Shown: positions 37,901 to 50,568 of the stretch, piece after piece
Position numbering within the stretch: the first letter of the stretch is position 1
Layout: each line of letters begins with the position of its first letter
NCBI GenBank assembly: GCA_032158295.1
Contig: CM063256.1
Span: 9,718,453-9,782,452, forward strand
Source: Pycnopodia helianthoides
Taxonomy: Eukaryota; Echinodermata; Asteroidea; Forcipulatida; Asteriidae
Length of the DNA stretch: 64,000 nt
Direction: 5' to 3'
Notes under the pieces: model-generated
The model's input: only the letters and a program-made list of their open reading frames with translations
Databases searched by the model: none
What the model was told of the DNA's origin: nothing
Translations under genes and position numbers: made by a program

Positions 37901-40900
37901 CTGTTTTCGCACCACTTCTTCAAGTCCCCCATCATCAACTTCAGCGCCCCCTTGTATCATCTTATCATCGTCTTGTCATCATCTTCAAAGTATCGACTAG
38001 CTATTCTTCATTTTCGCCGGGTGCGCCCAGTCACGTCCACAACTAAACAGATAGGCCATTCAATCGTTTCTTATATTTGCATTGTTTAATTGTATTATTT
38101 TGTAAAATTGTCCTTTTATATTTTATTGTCGAGACCCGCCAGGTTTTCTATTACTCTTCTTTTATTTGAGATATGTTTTAACTTTCTCATATAATGATAA
38201 TACAGCGTTTAAATCGCCCTTCCCTTCATTTGTAGCCGGAATAAACCAACCTTTCATTTTTTACAAGCAAATACCAGCGTATCCCTTGTAAAATTTATTA
38301 TGTCGCATTATAGAGTGCGCTAGCCGCATTCGAACCTGTTACATAATTGGCGCCCGATGTGGGGATACGCTGTATTTATATTTCTATTTTTGATTGTGTG
38401 TACAAACGCTACACCTTTCGCCGGCTACTGAAGGGGCCCACATTATTTCTTGACATTGTTTTTTTACTAGTATTGCTCAATTTTCTCCATTGTATTTTCT
38501 TATTTTATTTTGCCACTATGAATTTTCACCTGCTTTGTGTTTATTGATTTGGTGTGCACTTTTGTTGCACAGGATAACTTTTTACGTATAATGATCATTG
38601 TTTGCTGTTTGCCATGTTACTCTTGTATTTGATAAATTTTCCCTAGTGGACATCACGATGTCCTGTGCTAGGCCTAAGTACTATGTGGTCTTAGTGACCA
38701 ACATTCCTCTTCGTGCCACCAAAGAGCAGGTACAGAATTTTTTGTGTGGGGTGGGCGCAGTCCAACATTTGAGTGACCTGCGGTTCTCGAGAAGCTATGG
38801 CAACTATTCATATTGCCATTATCACTTTTCGGGAACTGCAGCACATGCTGTCCATTGTTTGGATGGTAAGCCTTTCCTCGATGGCCACCCACGGATTCTG
38901 CCATCATTTTATCAACCACCACCTCCGTGCACCAACCCTAGTCCAATGGTTTCTCTCCTCCCCTCTCCTGCTGATGTCCTTCGGACAACTTCAGCTATTC
39001 CGATTATCCTTCCCCCGACACCATCCCTCATGCCGAATCCTCTCCTCCCCCAACCATCCCCTTCCATTCCCTTCTCCCAACCCCCTGCACCTCCCCCTGC
39101 AATTTCTCATCAATCGCCAGCGTTTTTTGCAGCGCCGCAGCCAGCGCCGCCGCCAGCATGGCAGCCTACTGCCCCACCAAAGATGCCCTTCTCTCTGTTC
39201 CATCTGCCCCCGCAGGAGGTCCAGTCCCCTGACAAGCCAACTCTTTTTGTAGCTCTGTCATCCAAGAAGCTTGGCTGTTACTTTGATACGTGGCCATTCA
39301 AAGCCAAACTCTTGCTACTGTTCAGCAATGTCATGTACAGTAAGAGTATACAGGTAGCAATGAGTACTCGCTCGATGGCATGCAAGCAAACAATGGATAG
39401 TTTTGGGCACCATCTCCAACTCCTACTTTATGATGTTTGCAGTTGGATTGACCTTCCTTTGGTCAAAATGGGCTCAACTCTTTGCCTCTCCTGGCCTTAC
39501 TCCCTTTGATTGTAGGCACAAGAACCTACTTAACTATTTAAGATTTTCCGGACCCCGCCCTTTGTACCCCAGAATGGCAGGAAGGAAAAGGTAGAATTTC
39601 TCCAATCCTTCATGGATAACTTAAGTTCAGAAGATAATAAGGATGCATACATGTGTTTCTGCAGTGTTAGGCATTATTAGTGCAAAAAAGAGCGATTTGT
39701 TTTTCTTTCTTTTTTCATTTTTCTAGGCATACTGCTTGCGTGCATGGAAATGCGTACAGTGATTGTTTAAACTTATGTCGGGACGACATTCAGAAAGCAG
39801 GCGTGCGTGTAATGGGATGAAATTGTAGGCCCCCTTTTTTTGTAAACTCCTAGTTTAACGATCCTAGTTTACCTAGTCCACCTCGGACTAGGGCGAGTCT
39901 AGGAGTAGGTGGTTGCCTGGTGGTGTGTGATGAGTGGGTGATTGGTAGCAGCCTATGCAACCAATCACGGCGCATTGAGGAAGAGATGTCCAGAGGTCAG
40001 TGACCATCCCCAAGAAAGTGTTTGGACACTTGGCCACTGGACTCCGACAGAGGAAAGTTGTAAGATTTAACCCTCCATGTTTCTTCAGTTTGTACACTTT
40101 GCCTCTGTCGGATATCTGCATTGGATTGCGCCAGCCCAGCTTAACATCACAATAATCATTATATTCATCCCTGTCCTGCTCTAGGTGAGTTTGATCTTAC
40201 TTTTATCTTTCTTGTGAGCTTAGGCTTAAAAGTTAAAGTAAAAATCAGAGTGTCATATATTAGGTTTGAACAGTCACTGCTTATTTTCTATTGTGTAAGG
40301 AAAGTGTTTTAGGATTTGATTATTGAAGTTCCCTTTTTAAATGCTCTTATTTTGAAGTGATAATTGTTGACTTGTTGTTTTCCATGCTCTTTTAACTTTT
40401 GAAGTACAAAATGTAAATTACATTTTGTCTTAGTATTGCTTTGAACTTGATTTATTTAATGTTGCTTTGGTACTCTGCATTTTTCATTATATTGTATTGT
40501 GAGAAAGAATACAGTACCCTTTTATTTCATGGTTTAAACTCCATTCAAAGTTGCTACTTTCCCAATAGTACTTGTTGAAAGCTTTCATGAGCAAGAGACA
40601 GAGACTAGTTTTCATTGATTTTAGTTTTTTGCATTTATTTTTCTTTTGGTTTACTGAAACTAGACTTTTAGTTTCATAGTTTTGCTCTATGATGTTGATA
40701 TATCTTTGATTTTTACTTTCTTGTTTGCTTTTAATCTTTGGCATTCACTTTTATTTTAGACTTCTTGAAAGTCTTTCAAAATCACTTTTTTATATAATTG
40801 TAGCTTAAATCCTTGTGTTTTTCATTGTTTATTGTAACATCCTGATTTCATGGAGCAATGAGTCATTATTCCATGAAATGTCCTACCACAAACTATGCAA

Positions 40901-43900
40901 GGAGTGTTCTTTAATTGGCTTTAATCCTTGACTGTCCATCATTCAGCCTTAGGCACTGGTCTGGGAAGAAGGTGTTCAATTTCACACCCATTAAGAGACT
41001 TCACTGACCAGTGCAATAAACATTCCCACAGTTATTGATTCACACTTACTTTATTTTAAAGATAAGTGGTTTCTTGTTAAAAGGATTATTTAGGTTTTAG
41101 TATTAAGTATTTAATTTTAGTGTATTTTATAGTTTTGAATGGCATATCGGATTAATTTTAGACTTGGCCACTGGACTCCGACAGAGGAAAGTTGTAAGAT
41201 TTAACCCTCCAAGTTTCTTCAGTTTGTACACTTTGCCTCTGTCGGATATCTGCATTGGATTGCGCCAGCCCAGCTTAACATCACAATAATCATTATATTC
41301 ATCCCTGTCCTGCTCTAGGCGGATTCAAAATACCAGAGAGCCAGCAGGACAGCGAAATATCAACTCATCACTTGTTCAACTTCACCATTGTTACTGATTG
41401 CAACGAAAACAGTAATCCTGTCCCCTGATCAAGGACAAGGAACTGTTTTCGCACCACTTCTTCAAGTCCCCCATCATCAACTTCAGCGCCCCCTTGTATC
41501 ATCTTATCATCGTCTTGTCATCATCTTCAAAGTATCGACTAGCTATTCTTCATTTTCGCCGGGTGCGCCCAGTCACGTCCACAACTAAACAGATAGGCCA
41601 TTCAATCGTTTCTTATATTTGCATTGTTTAATTGTATTATTTTGTAAAATTGTCCTTTTATATTTTATTGTCGAGACCCGCCAGGTTTTCTATTACTCTT
41701 CTTTTATTTGAGATATGTTTTAACTTTCTCATATAATGATAATACAGCGTTTAAATCGCCCTTCCCTTCATTTGTAGCCGGAATAAACCAACCTTTCATT
41801 TTTTACAAGCAAATACCAGCGTATCCCTTGTAAAATTTATTATGTCGCATTATAGAGTGCGCTAGCCGCATTCGAACCTGTTACACATACTTTAACTACA
41901 TTAACATTACATCCATACTAAAGAAAACATCAATTTGATGAAGTGTCTTGCATTACCTTAAGTTTGTTATGTTCTTTCCAGGTGGCCAGTTGGGTTCGAT
42001 ATCGCTCAATCTCCCCACGATAATCTTCCTCATATTCCCCTCTCATCCCATCAACCTCTTCCTCCTGGACGGCCTTCCAATTCGCTTCATCCTCAGTCCT
42101 ATTGCTGTCTTCCCTGGAAACAAGAAATCCAAGCTAGACAGTCATTTGGCTTCAACACTGTGTTCACAAGCCTTCAAGGAGGATTGTCAACCAAACATCA
42201 CATAAGGCCAAACAAAAAAACATGTTTAGCGTCCCCGCCTGCTTCCTTTTTAGAGGCCGCCTCCTTTTTTAGAACTTCTGGTTGTGCGTCTTACTGTTTT
42301 ACTCTCTTTGTTGTTGAAATGATCAAAACGTTGTATCTGGCTTAAAATAGCCCGGATGTACACACTAAAACAAGTGCGCGCCGAGATACAATGTTTTTTC
42401 ACGGAGTATTTTCGTGTGAGATACAACGTTTTTGCAAAATCGATACTCAACATTTTGTAATAACGCAATGTTTTCATTGTACAAAATATATTGGATTGAC
42501 ATCATCACGCCACCATCTCAGAGGCAAAAGGGTGATGAAACAATAGAAAAACACACACATACTTTTGCACACACCATTGTGGGGACTTCCTATTGTTGTT
42601 CTATTGTTCCCTTTTCTAAAGAATTACCTTGTGGGGACCCAGTTTAACAAAGAAAAACGTTGTGGGGACCTTTGTTCCATTGTGTAAAAGTCCCCACAAA
42701 GGTGTGTGTGCCTACCCACATCTACATGTATGTCTGCGAGGCGCAGAGGATGGGCCATTGAACAACCTTCTTTTGACCTCTAACCCAGAGCACCCTACTC
42801 AAATGACGTCATGTGCACAAGGTCTATTGAGGTCATGAACACACTTCTTGAGACTAGCAGCTTACTTATGGATGCCGAGTTTGACCGGGGTGTTAGTGCA
42901 GCCTTGTTCTTCTCTCAGTGTCTTCACACCTTTCCAGACCTTCAGAATATTCCGTAGTAACTGTCGATCCTGAAGAAGCTCATTGTCTCGGAGTCTTTTT
43001 GTTTCCCTGCATTTGGCAAAAATCTGTGGTAAGCAAATGAGGAAAGACAGCGAGAAAGGAGGGAGAACCCAACTTCTTTCTGTTTTCCTGTTGATGTTTA
43101 CTGTTTAAGGTAAATTGTTTGTAAGTGTCCCTCAAAAAGAACTTTTGCTTTGCTTTTCAAAAGGGAATCTTAGGCCAAATAAGAAACCATAACATTAAAT
43201 TTTGTATGCCAATCCTGCTATAATAATAAGAATGTTTTTTAGCCAGCACTCTATCACACCTGACAGGCGTCTTAAAGTGCTCAGTATTTTACCTGCAAGG
43301 TATGCAGAGCTACGTTTTTAGTATGAGACCTTTTTCCTTTGCATAACACCATGTAATGGCGTAATTTGCTGCCAATCAAACCAGGAAACACCAGGGCAAA
43401 ACCCTTCTCTTTACGCTAAGTGAACTGGATTTTTTCTGTGCATTACACAACACTTGGGACCTACGGCTTTATGTCCCATCCAAAGGGCGAAGCAATAATG
43501 GTTAAGAGTCTTGCTTAAGAACACAAGTGTCACAACCGGGACTCAAAGCCACACTCTGCTGATCAGAAACACCGGAGCTTGAGTCCGGTGCTCTTATCCG
43601 CTCGGCCACGACTACCTTTAGATACTTTGGTTTTGTATGAAAAATTTTAAGGGCTTGTTAGAGGCATAGTACGCTACCATCACATTCTGCTTCTGCGTTC
43701 CATATCCACATATCCACTCTTGAATTTACATTGACTTCTGTAGCTGTACTTTTTGCGTATAGCTCAGAATAGCACAATACGTGAAGTTAAACAGCGCAAT
43801 ACGCAGAGTGTGATATGAACCGTGCAAAATAGGTTGATATCACACTCCTCGTTGCTATGAATCCACCAATCAGAAATGAAGATTCAAGCCTGCTTGAAGA

Positions 43901-46900
43901 TAATACCTGATTTCATTCTTGTAGTCCATCGTTCTCTGAGAGATCTGGTCTACGATGGATGTCTCCGGGTCTGCCCTACGAGACTTCATCTCTTGCAGTT
44001 GGCCCTGTAGGTTACGCACAGCAACCTTCAAAGCTTGGAGCTGAGAAGAAGTTACAAATTTGCATTTCATGATCGAGTCTAAAGAGTTTTTTAGTTACAA
44101 AAAAAAAGCAATTTTGAACTATGAGACCCATTTACATTGCGCCAAGGTACTGTGGTCCAATCAGCAGTGAACACATGCACGAAAAAAAAAAAAACAATGG
44201 GCAAGCTCTTAACTTTTCACTGTCATCTTAACAAAATTAAATGGAATGGGTTGTTCAACGTGCATTACACATTTCATTTTCATTTCATTTTATTAAATTT
44301 GTCAATTCTGGTTTTGAAGCCAAGGACTCTCAGACAAGCGAACTTAATCACTCGCCAAGAACCCCACGGAGAGAAGACAAAGAAGGAAGTTCCAGTTTTA
44401 GATTTTGGAGGAAGTCCTTGAGATGTATTCCAGGGGAAAACCCACGCGATCAGGGCCCAATTTCATAGAGCTGCTTAAGCACAATACGCAGCAAAGCACA
44501 ACAAAAGTATGCTTAACAGCATAAGGTTACCAGCCAAAATATCATGTCACATGCAAAACCTGCGACTGGTATCCTGCCCATATTTGCTTAGCAGAAAAGT
44601 TGTAAGCATTATTTTCTGCTTAAGCAGCTCTATGAAATTGGGCCCTGGTAGGGACTGAAAACATAATCCACATAGTGCCCCCGCCGGGATTCACCCCTTC
44701 ATATTATTCATATCAACCAAAAGAATAAAAATAATAATAATAATAATTTTGGTCCCAGCTGAGGTCTGAAGTATTTATGGTTAATAACGGACACAAGTGT
44801 AACCATCAGGAACCGAACCACAAATCTGAAAACACCAGAGATTGATCCTGGTGCACTGGACTGCTCGGCTAACAGACTCCATTATGATCAAGGATAGCCA
44901 TTTTGTCATGAGTCAAAAGTCGGAGTCAACGTTGATGTATGTAAGTTTTGTACGCTTCCTTTTCACTGTCATCTATTTCCTCAACGAAAGTGTAAATATA
45001 AAAAAAAATATTTCTCTCTTCTTTTCCTAAAAAGATTTACCAATCATCTACTGTCCCTTCAATAAAATCAAAGACAGAATTAACTGACAATTTTATAATT
45101 TAAATGTTGAAGTACGGTTGTGTTTTTCAATAACGTGAACATTAGTACACCTAACTGGTTGAGTTATCACCTTTTCACTCAAATACTGAGCAGTATCTTT
45201 CTGTTTTCTCTTGAGGAACTGGTTGTACATCTGCTGCAGTTTGGACGCCAGTACATGCTCCTTACTGAACAGCGAGTGGTGCGTGAAGACCAGTTTGTTG
45301 ACGTCCACATCCAGTTGGTACTGCGCTCCTAGATTGTAGCCTAGGCCATCGATGTAGCGGTGGTCAAACTCAACAGTCACAGCCTGGTGAGAAAAGTTGG
45401 GGGGCAGAGGAATGACATTATCAGATTAACCCTCCTACTGTTTGACCATTCAATATTACTTGTTATTTTGAAAAATTTAGTAAAAGAGTGGCGACGAAGT
45501 CTTCAAGGGTGTGCACAACATTGGTAAGATTGAAAATATAAATGTTTGCACATAACTTACATGGTATAAAGATGGTCACAGTGGAAAACTTCCCTTGAAA
45601 TAGTTTTGCTTGAAATGCTAAATGTAAAACACTGTTCACTGTTTTCTCATGACTCCGAAGACCTATTTCACAGGTTTGTTGTTTCATGTACATGCTGGGT
45701 CACATACAGTGCATATACTGGTCTTTGAAAATTACAAATGTTATCTTTAAACAGCCGTTCAAAACCAACAGGGTTGTGTACGTGCATTAGAGGACCGAGT
45801 TTTGAACTTGAGCACTTAATTTTCAAATAATTGCCCACAAGTTTCAAACTTGGGCGAGCCAAATACGCAACCTATCAACTCAAATTGGGCCACGACACTT
45901 GCGCTCTGCGCAATCATCTGATAGCGGTCTTGTTTGACTCAATTTCCTCAAGCCATGTTTAAACACTCGTCACCATGTTTAAATCGCACGTTTAAACATG
46001 GCCACGTGATCTCCTCTCGACCAATCAGTAAACTGTCCCAGGTTTTTATGAATGATCCTATGCCAACCTGCAATATAACATGCAGTGAGTGCATCTACAA
46101 AGTAAACACATGTGCACAGTAAAGCTCTGTGCAGTTGTGCCACCTTACACAACATATATGCAGTTGCAATGGTTTCTAATGGTTAGCCAACTCGCTGGAA
46201 AATGTTACTGAGAGTAGGACGTTAAACAATTGATGCACTTTAGATCGACTTAAATTAATTCGTTATGAATAGCTTGACATGATATGAAGTTGGTCTGGGT
46301 CCCAATTGTTCTTAGAAACCTTTCTGTCCGAATTGCTGTCATCTTCTAGACAAGTTTTACTGGTAAGCTAGTTTCTTTTGTCTTAGAAGGCAAGAGAAAT
46401 AAGCACAAGTTGTTTGTTTGTGGGTGGTTAGTCCCCGTTATCTTACCTTCCTAAAGACTAACTGCAGCGCTGGTTCTTGGTCTTCATTACTCAGTATTCT
46501 GGGTCTTGTTGGCGTCTCCTTCAATGGGTCTGGTAAGACTTTTATACGACCATCGTCACCAAACCATCCCTTACCCTGAATGGGAAAAGAAAAATATATA
46601 TCAACAAAAGACCGATCCATTAACCCTCTTGCTGTCTGACCATTCAATACCATTCAAGTGGTTTTGAATGATAGATAAACTATGCCAGCCTGCAATATGA
46701 TACCATGAGGGAATGCATTTACACAGTACACAGGTAGTTCTGTGCACAGTTGTGCCACCGTACAAAACCTTGGCAGTCGAATGGTTTCAAATGGTTGGTC
46801 AACTCACTGGAAAATGTTGCCAAGAGTCACTGAGAGTAGGAGGGTTAAACCTCGCCCATCATCAATAAACTTGTTTTTTCATCAATTGTCCGCCTGTACT

Positions 46901-49900
46901 GACATGTGTGTCTCCAAGCTTCCTGTTACTATATATTCTGCACTCAAACAGCTTGCATAACAATTTGTTGTTTAAACCCTATAAGCAGAGAGTGGTAAAC
47001 AAACCAATAACAATTGGGTGCAGTTTATTATAACTCTTCACGCTCGTAGATGTAAACTACTTTTGGGAAGAGCTTTTCATGTTGAATCCAGAAATTCAAA
47101 CAGTGAATTGCTAAAAATCCGTACTAATGTTTTTAATATAGTTTAGGGGTCGAACAAAGACAAATTTACTAGCGCGGGACTTGAAACTGCGACCTCCAGG
47201 TTAACGTGCCGGCGCTCTACCAACTGCGCTATCTAGCCCTAATGTTGGCGGTCTCCCTATTTTGGGGGGGCACAGAGGAACTTTTGTGGTGTATCGAGGC
47301 AAAACTTGATATGAACCTTATCTGGGCGATTTAGCAGTCTGTGTTCCATGATATTCTGATTGCGGGTTGAGATCTCTGGTCTGACACCAACGTAGAATCC
47401 TTCATCTTCAAGATATCGAGGCTCTGTCTCACCGTCGATCTTCTCGGTAGTGGGAACTGATGAGCAAAATAACCAAATTGAAAGAAGATAAGTCGACAAC
47501 ACACCACTGTTCTGAGGTTCCCCCTGACAGAAATTAAATGGAGGGCCGTGGAGAACTTGTTTTTGTTTTCTTATTAGCTGTCTTCTGTAGCAAATTTGTT
47601 TTCTACTCTTTTGCTTTTTAGTGGTTAAAAAAAATAATCATCTTGTTTAAGAGCAATTTGTTTTTATTATTTCTTTCTTTTTGTGGTGTTGTGGCTTTTG
47701 GATTGTTTTTGCCTAATGGCATTTGGAAAACAACGAGACAGTATTTAAGTTTACTATTTTGTAATCCTTCAGGTGTGCCAATGTCCTGTCTTTGGAATGT
47801 ATTGTGTAATCTCCTGTTTATATTTTGATATCTCTTGCTGCTTGTATTTTATGCACATTTTTGTAACGTAGTTGTAATGCTTTTACATGTGAAATTAATA
47901 AATGAAAAATGAAAAATTAAATGAAATCAAAATCTACATGGTGTAATAATATTCATTCAATGTATGGACTTTTATAAAAGAACTCACTCGTTGATACACT
48001 CGGGATGAAGTAATACCCCTTCTCCAAATCCTCTCTGTCCCTCAATGCGATCAACTCAGGCCCCTTCATCTCAGTCGGGAAATCCTTCCAATTATCCCGA
48101 TCTAAGAAAAACTCAGACAGCAGCGGCTTCTCCTCGTCTTTCTTCTCCTCCGGTTTGGCTCCTTGGCGTGGGGTCTCCGCCGTCTTGGCGGGAGCGATGC
48201 CGGCGTCCTTGTCCCCGCCTTCCTCGGTACTGGGACCCGGTTGGTCCTCCGGGGGAACATCGTCTTGCGGTTTGGCCGGCTCGTCTGGCTCGGGGTCAAA
48301 GTTACGGGTGAAGAAGTCGTAGATTTCCTCCTCAGTTGGTAGGATTGATTGCTAGCGACGGGGGAAATCAAGACATAACGAACGACATCAAACAAATGAG
48401 ATGAGAATTTCGGATAAAAGGATGTTTTTGAGTTTTTAATTGACTGGAATATGATGTTGGAGATCATAATGTAATGCACTGCAACACTCATTTCAATATT
48501 CAACTTTTTTTTTTCTCAAAAAAGATTTTTTGCCCTGATGGAAAAAAGGTTCATCTTCAAAGGTTTTGACTAGAAAACATTGACGACGTAGATCTGTGAT
48601 TATTTACCTTTGCTTTGATAGCTTTGAAGGCAGCTTTCCATTTGCTCTTGGCTACTATTGACTGCTGTAAAATGGCATCTTCTTCCTCTTCTTCCTTGGT
48701 CAGCTAATGCGGGACAAAGAAACAGTGCATAATTATTAGCCATGGACAATTTTATAAAGTTCTTGGTATTCAGTTTTTAACTGCTTCCTTACCAGTCTCT
48801 TTGAGAACCCGCCTCTCAAAAACTTAACTGCAAAGGCTCTAAAATGGCACCATATTCAATTTATAGTACAGCAATACAAAGTGTGCATTGTAAAAGAGTG
48901 GGAACGTGGTCTTAACCTGCCGTTTAAAACAGGCATGGTTGTGGCCTGTCGATAAAGGACTGAGCAGAAGGTTAGGTCCTTTATCACACGGCCATGACCC
49001 TGGAAGGTTTTAAATTTTTATTCCCATTGATAAATGCCCTTTTTCGTTAAAAAGCGTAATATTGTTGTAATATCTGTACAACTTTTCTTCTTAATTTCAA
49101 TTCCTGTCACGTCCTCGGGCCCCGTTTTGCAAAGAAGTCAATATGCATGCCATGCTCAACGTTTGTGTGTACCCGCACATACAACAGGGATGCAACTGTT
49201 ACTTCACAAAAAAAGAGGAAATTACAAAATGTCTATGATTTTGTACAGTATTTTTCAATTTTGAAAGGTAAAACTGAGAATAAAAAAAGAGGAAATCAGC
49301 TGATCCGAGGAAAAGTTGCATGCCTGATAGTAATACAAACAGATTTTGTATTGAATACCAGTATATATATTGATTTGGTTTTGTGTACATCAGCGCCATC
49401 GTAACCTTGCGCACCGTGTTTGTTGCACGTTTAAACATGGCCACGTGATCTCCTCTAAACCAATCGGAAAGGATTAACTGTCCCCGGTAATTATGAATTG
49501 CTGTTCAAATGAACACTGTGATGTTATGAGACCATCAAAGTCATACAACAGAACTCAGAAAAATGAATATCAAATCACAACTACAAATGAATTCTAAGTG
49601 TAAATTGTTTTGCTTCTTTTAAGGCACAAAAATAGTTAGAAAAGGAACTTGTAAGAAAAATTCAAGGTGTGGAAACACTTTACCAACTTCTCCAAAATAA
49701 CAAGGATTAATTTAGAAAGGAACTATAGTAAACTTGCGGGTACAACAATGTGTAAATCTCTTTTGTGAGTGTGGTGGCTCCTGAAGACGAGCAGAGTATA
49801 CTGTTCGAAACGTCGAGACCACACCGGCTCTCTTCAGAGCCACCACTCTCACAAAAGATTTACACATGGTTGTACCCGCAAGTTTACTATTTATTTATAG

Positions 49901-50525
49901 TTGCGTTCTGTTTTTCCACACCATGCAAAGTTTCAAACAACACTTAAAGGCACATTACAGAATTGGTAAGAAAAAAACTTGTAAAATATACTTTTGATCA
50001 CAGATTTACATAAAACTTACACTGTCTAATGATGATGATAGTAGAAAACATCCCCTGAAATATTTCTGTCTGAAATGCCATATTTGATGAGAAATGAATA
50101 AACTAATTTTCCGATTGGAGTTTATCGCTCAGTGAGCGTTTTATTCATTTGTTGAATCTATATGATTTCATGCAAATGTGTAATCGGTTTTTCACTATTT
50201 TCTCGTTACCCAGATGGCCGATCGATCTCAAACTTCTACAGGTTTGTCAGTTTATGTATATGGTGGATAACATAAAGTGCTTACACTGCCAGCAACTGTT
50301 TTGTTAGCAAAACCAATTCTGTAATATTCCTTTAAGGATTCATTTCATGAAAAAAATGCAATAAATTCTGTCATGCCCTTTTCAGTCAACCAATTCTGGC
50401 CCTGTCTCTTACAAAGTATGCATTATAAAAAAAACACAGGGACCTTCTTCAGTGGTGTAACTAGACATTTTCTTTCTCTTTTTTTTGGGGGGGGGAGGGG
50501 GAAATGTGTTTATTTATTTATTTGT

Positions 50526-50568
<43 letters not shown>

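Larger units (their letters stand above)
36266..41885 (+). mobile_element. Non-autonomous LTR retrotransposon carrying an RRM-protein ORF
   Basis: Two direct repeats of exactly 2078 bp (36266-38343 and 39808-41885), both starting TGTAATGGGATG and ending CCTGTTACA, bound a 1464-bp interior. CATA flanks both sides (36262-36265 and 41886-41889), a 4-bp target duplication. A tRNA-Lys-like primer-binding site, TGGCGCCCGATGTGGGG, begins 4 bp after the 5' LTR. I see no difference between the LTRs by eye, which implies recent insertion. There is no protease, reverse transcriptase or integrase; the only substantial ORF is an RRM-like plus proline-rich protein. No clean polypurine tract precedes the 3' LTR. 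Inserted in CC2D2A intron 15, opposite to the gene. Confidence 0.92.

Noticed and set aside
38674..39252. Other frames overlapping the RRM ORF (82, 159 and 70 codons)
   Set aside because: Overlapping frames with compositional Arg/Pro/Ser runs. The RRM frame is the only one with recognisable motifs.
36346..41588. Paired identical short ORFs (77, 85 and 66 codons) in both LTRs
   Set aside because: They lie in LTR sequence, are duplicated only because the LTRs are, and show no protein features.
47160..47240. Functional tRNA gene in a CC2D2A intron
   Set aside because: Boxes are good but anticodon and acceptor stems contain mismatches. A covariance-model scan would settle it.
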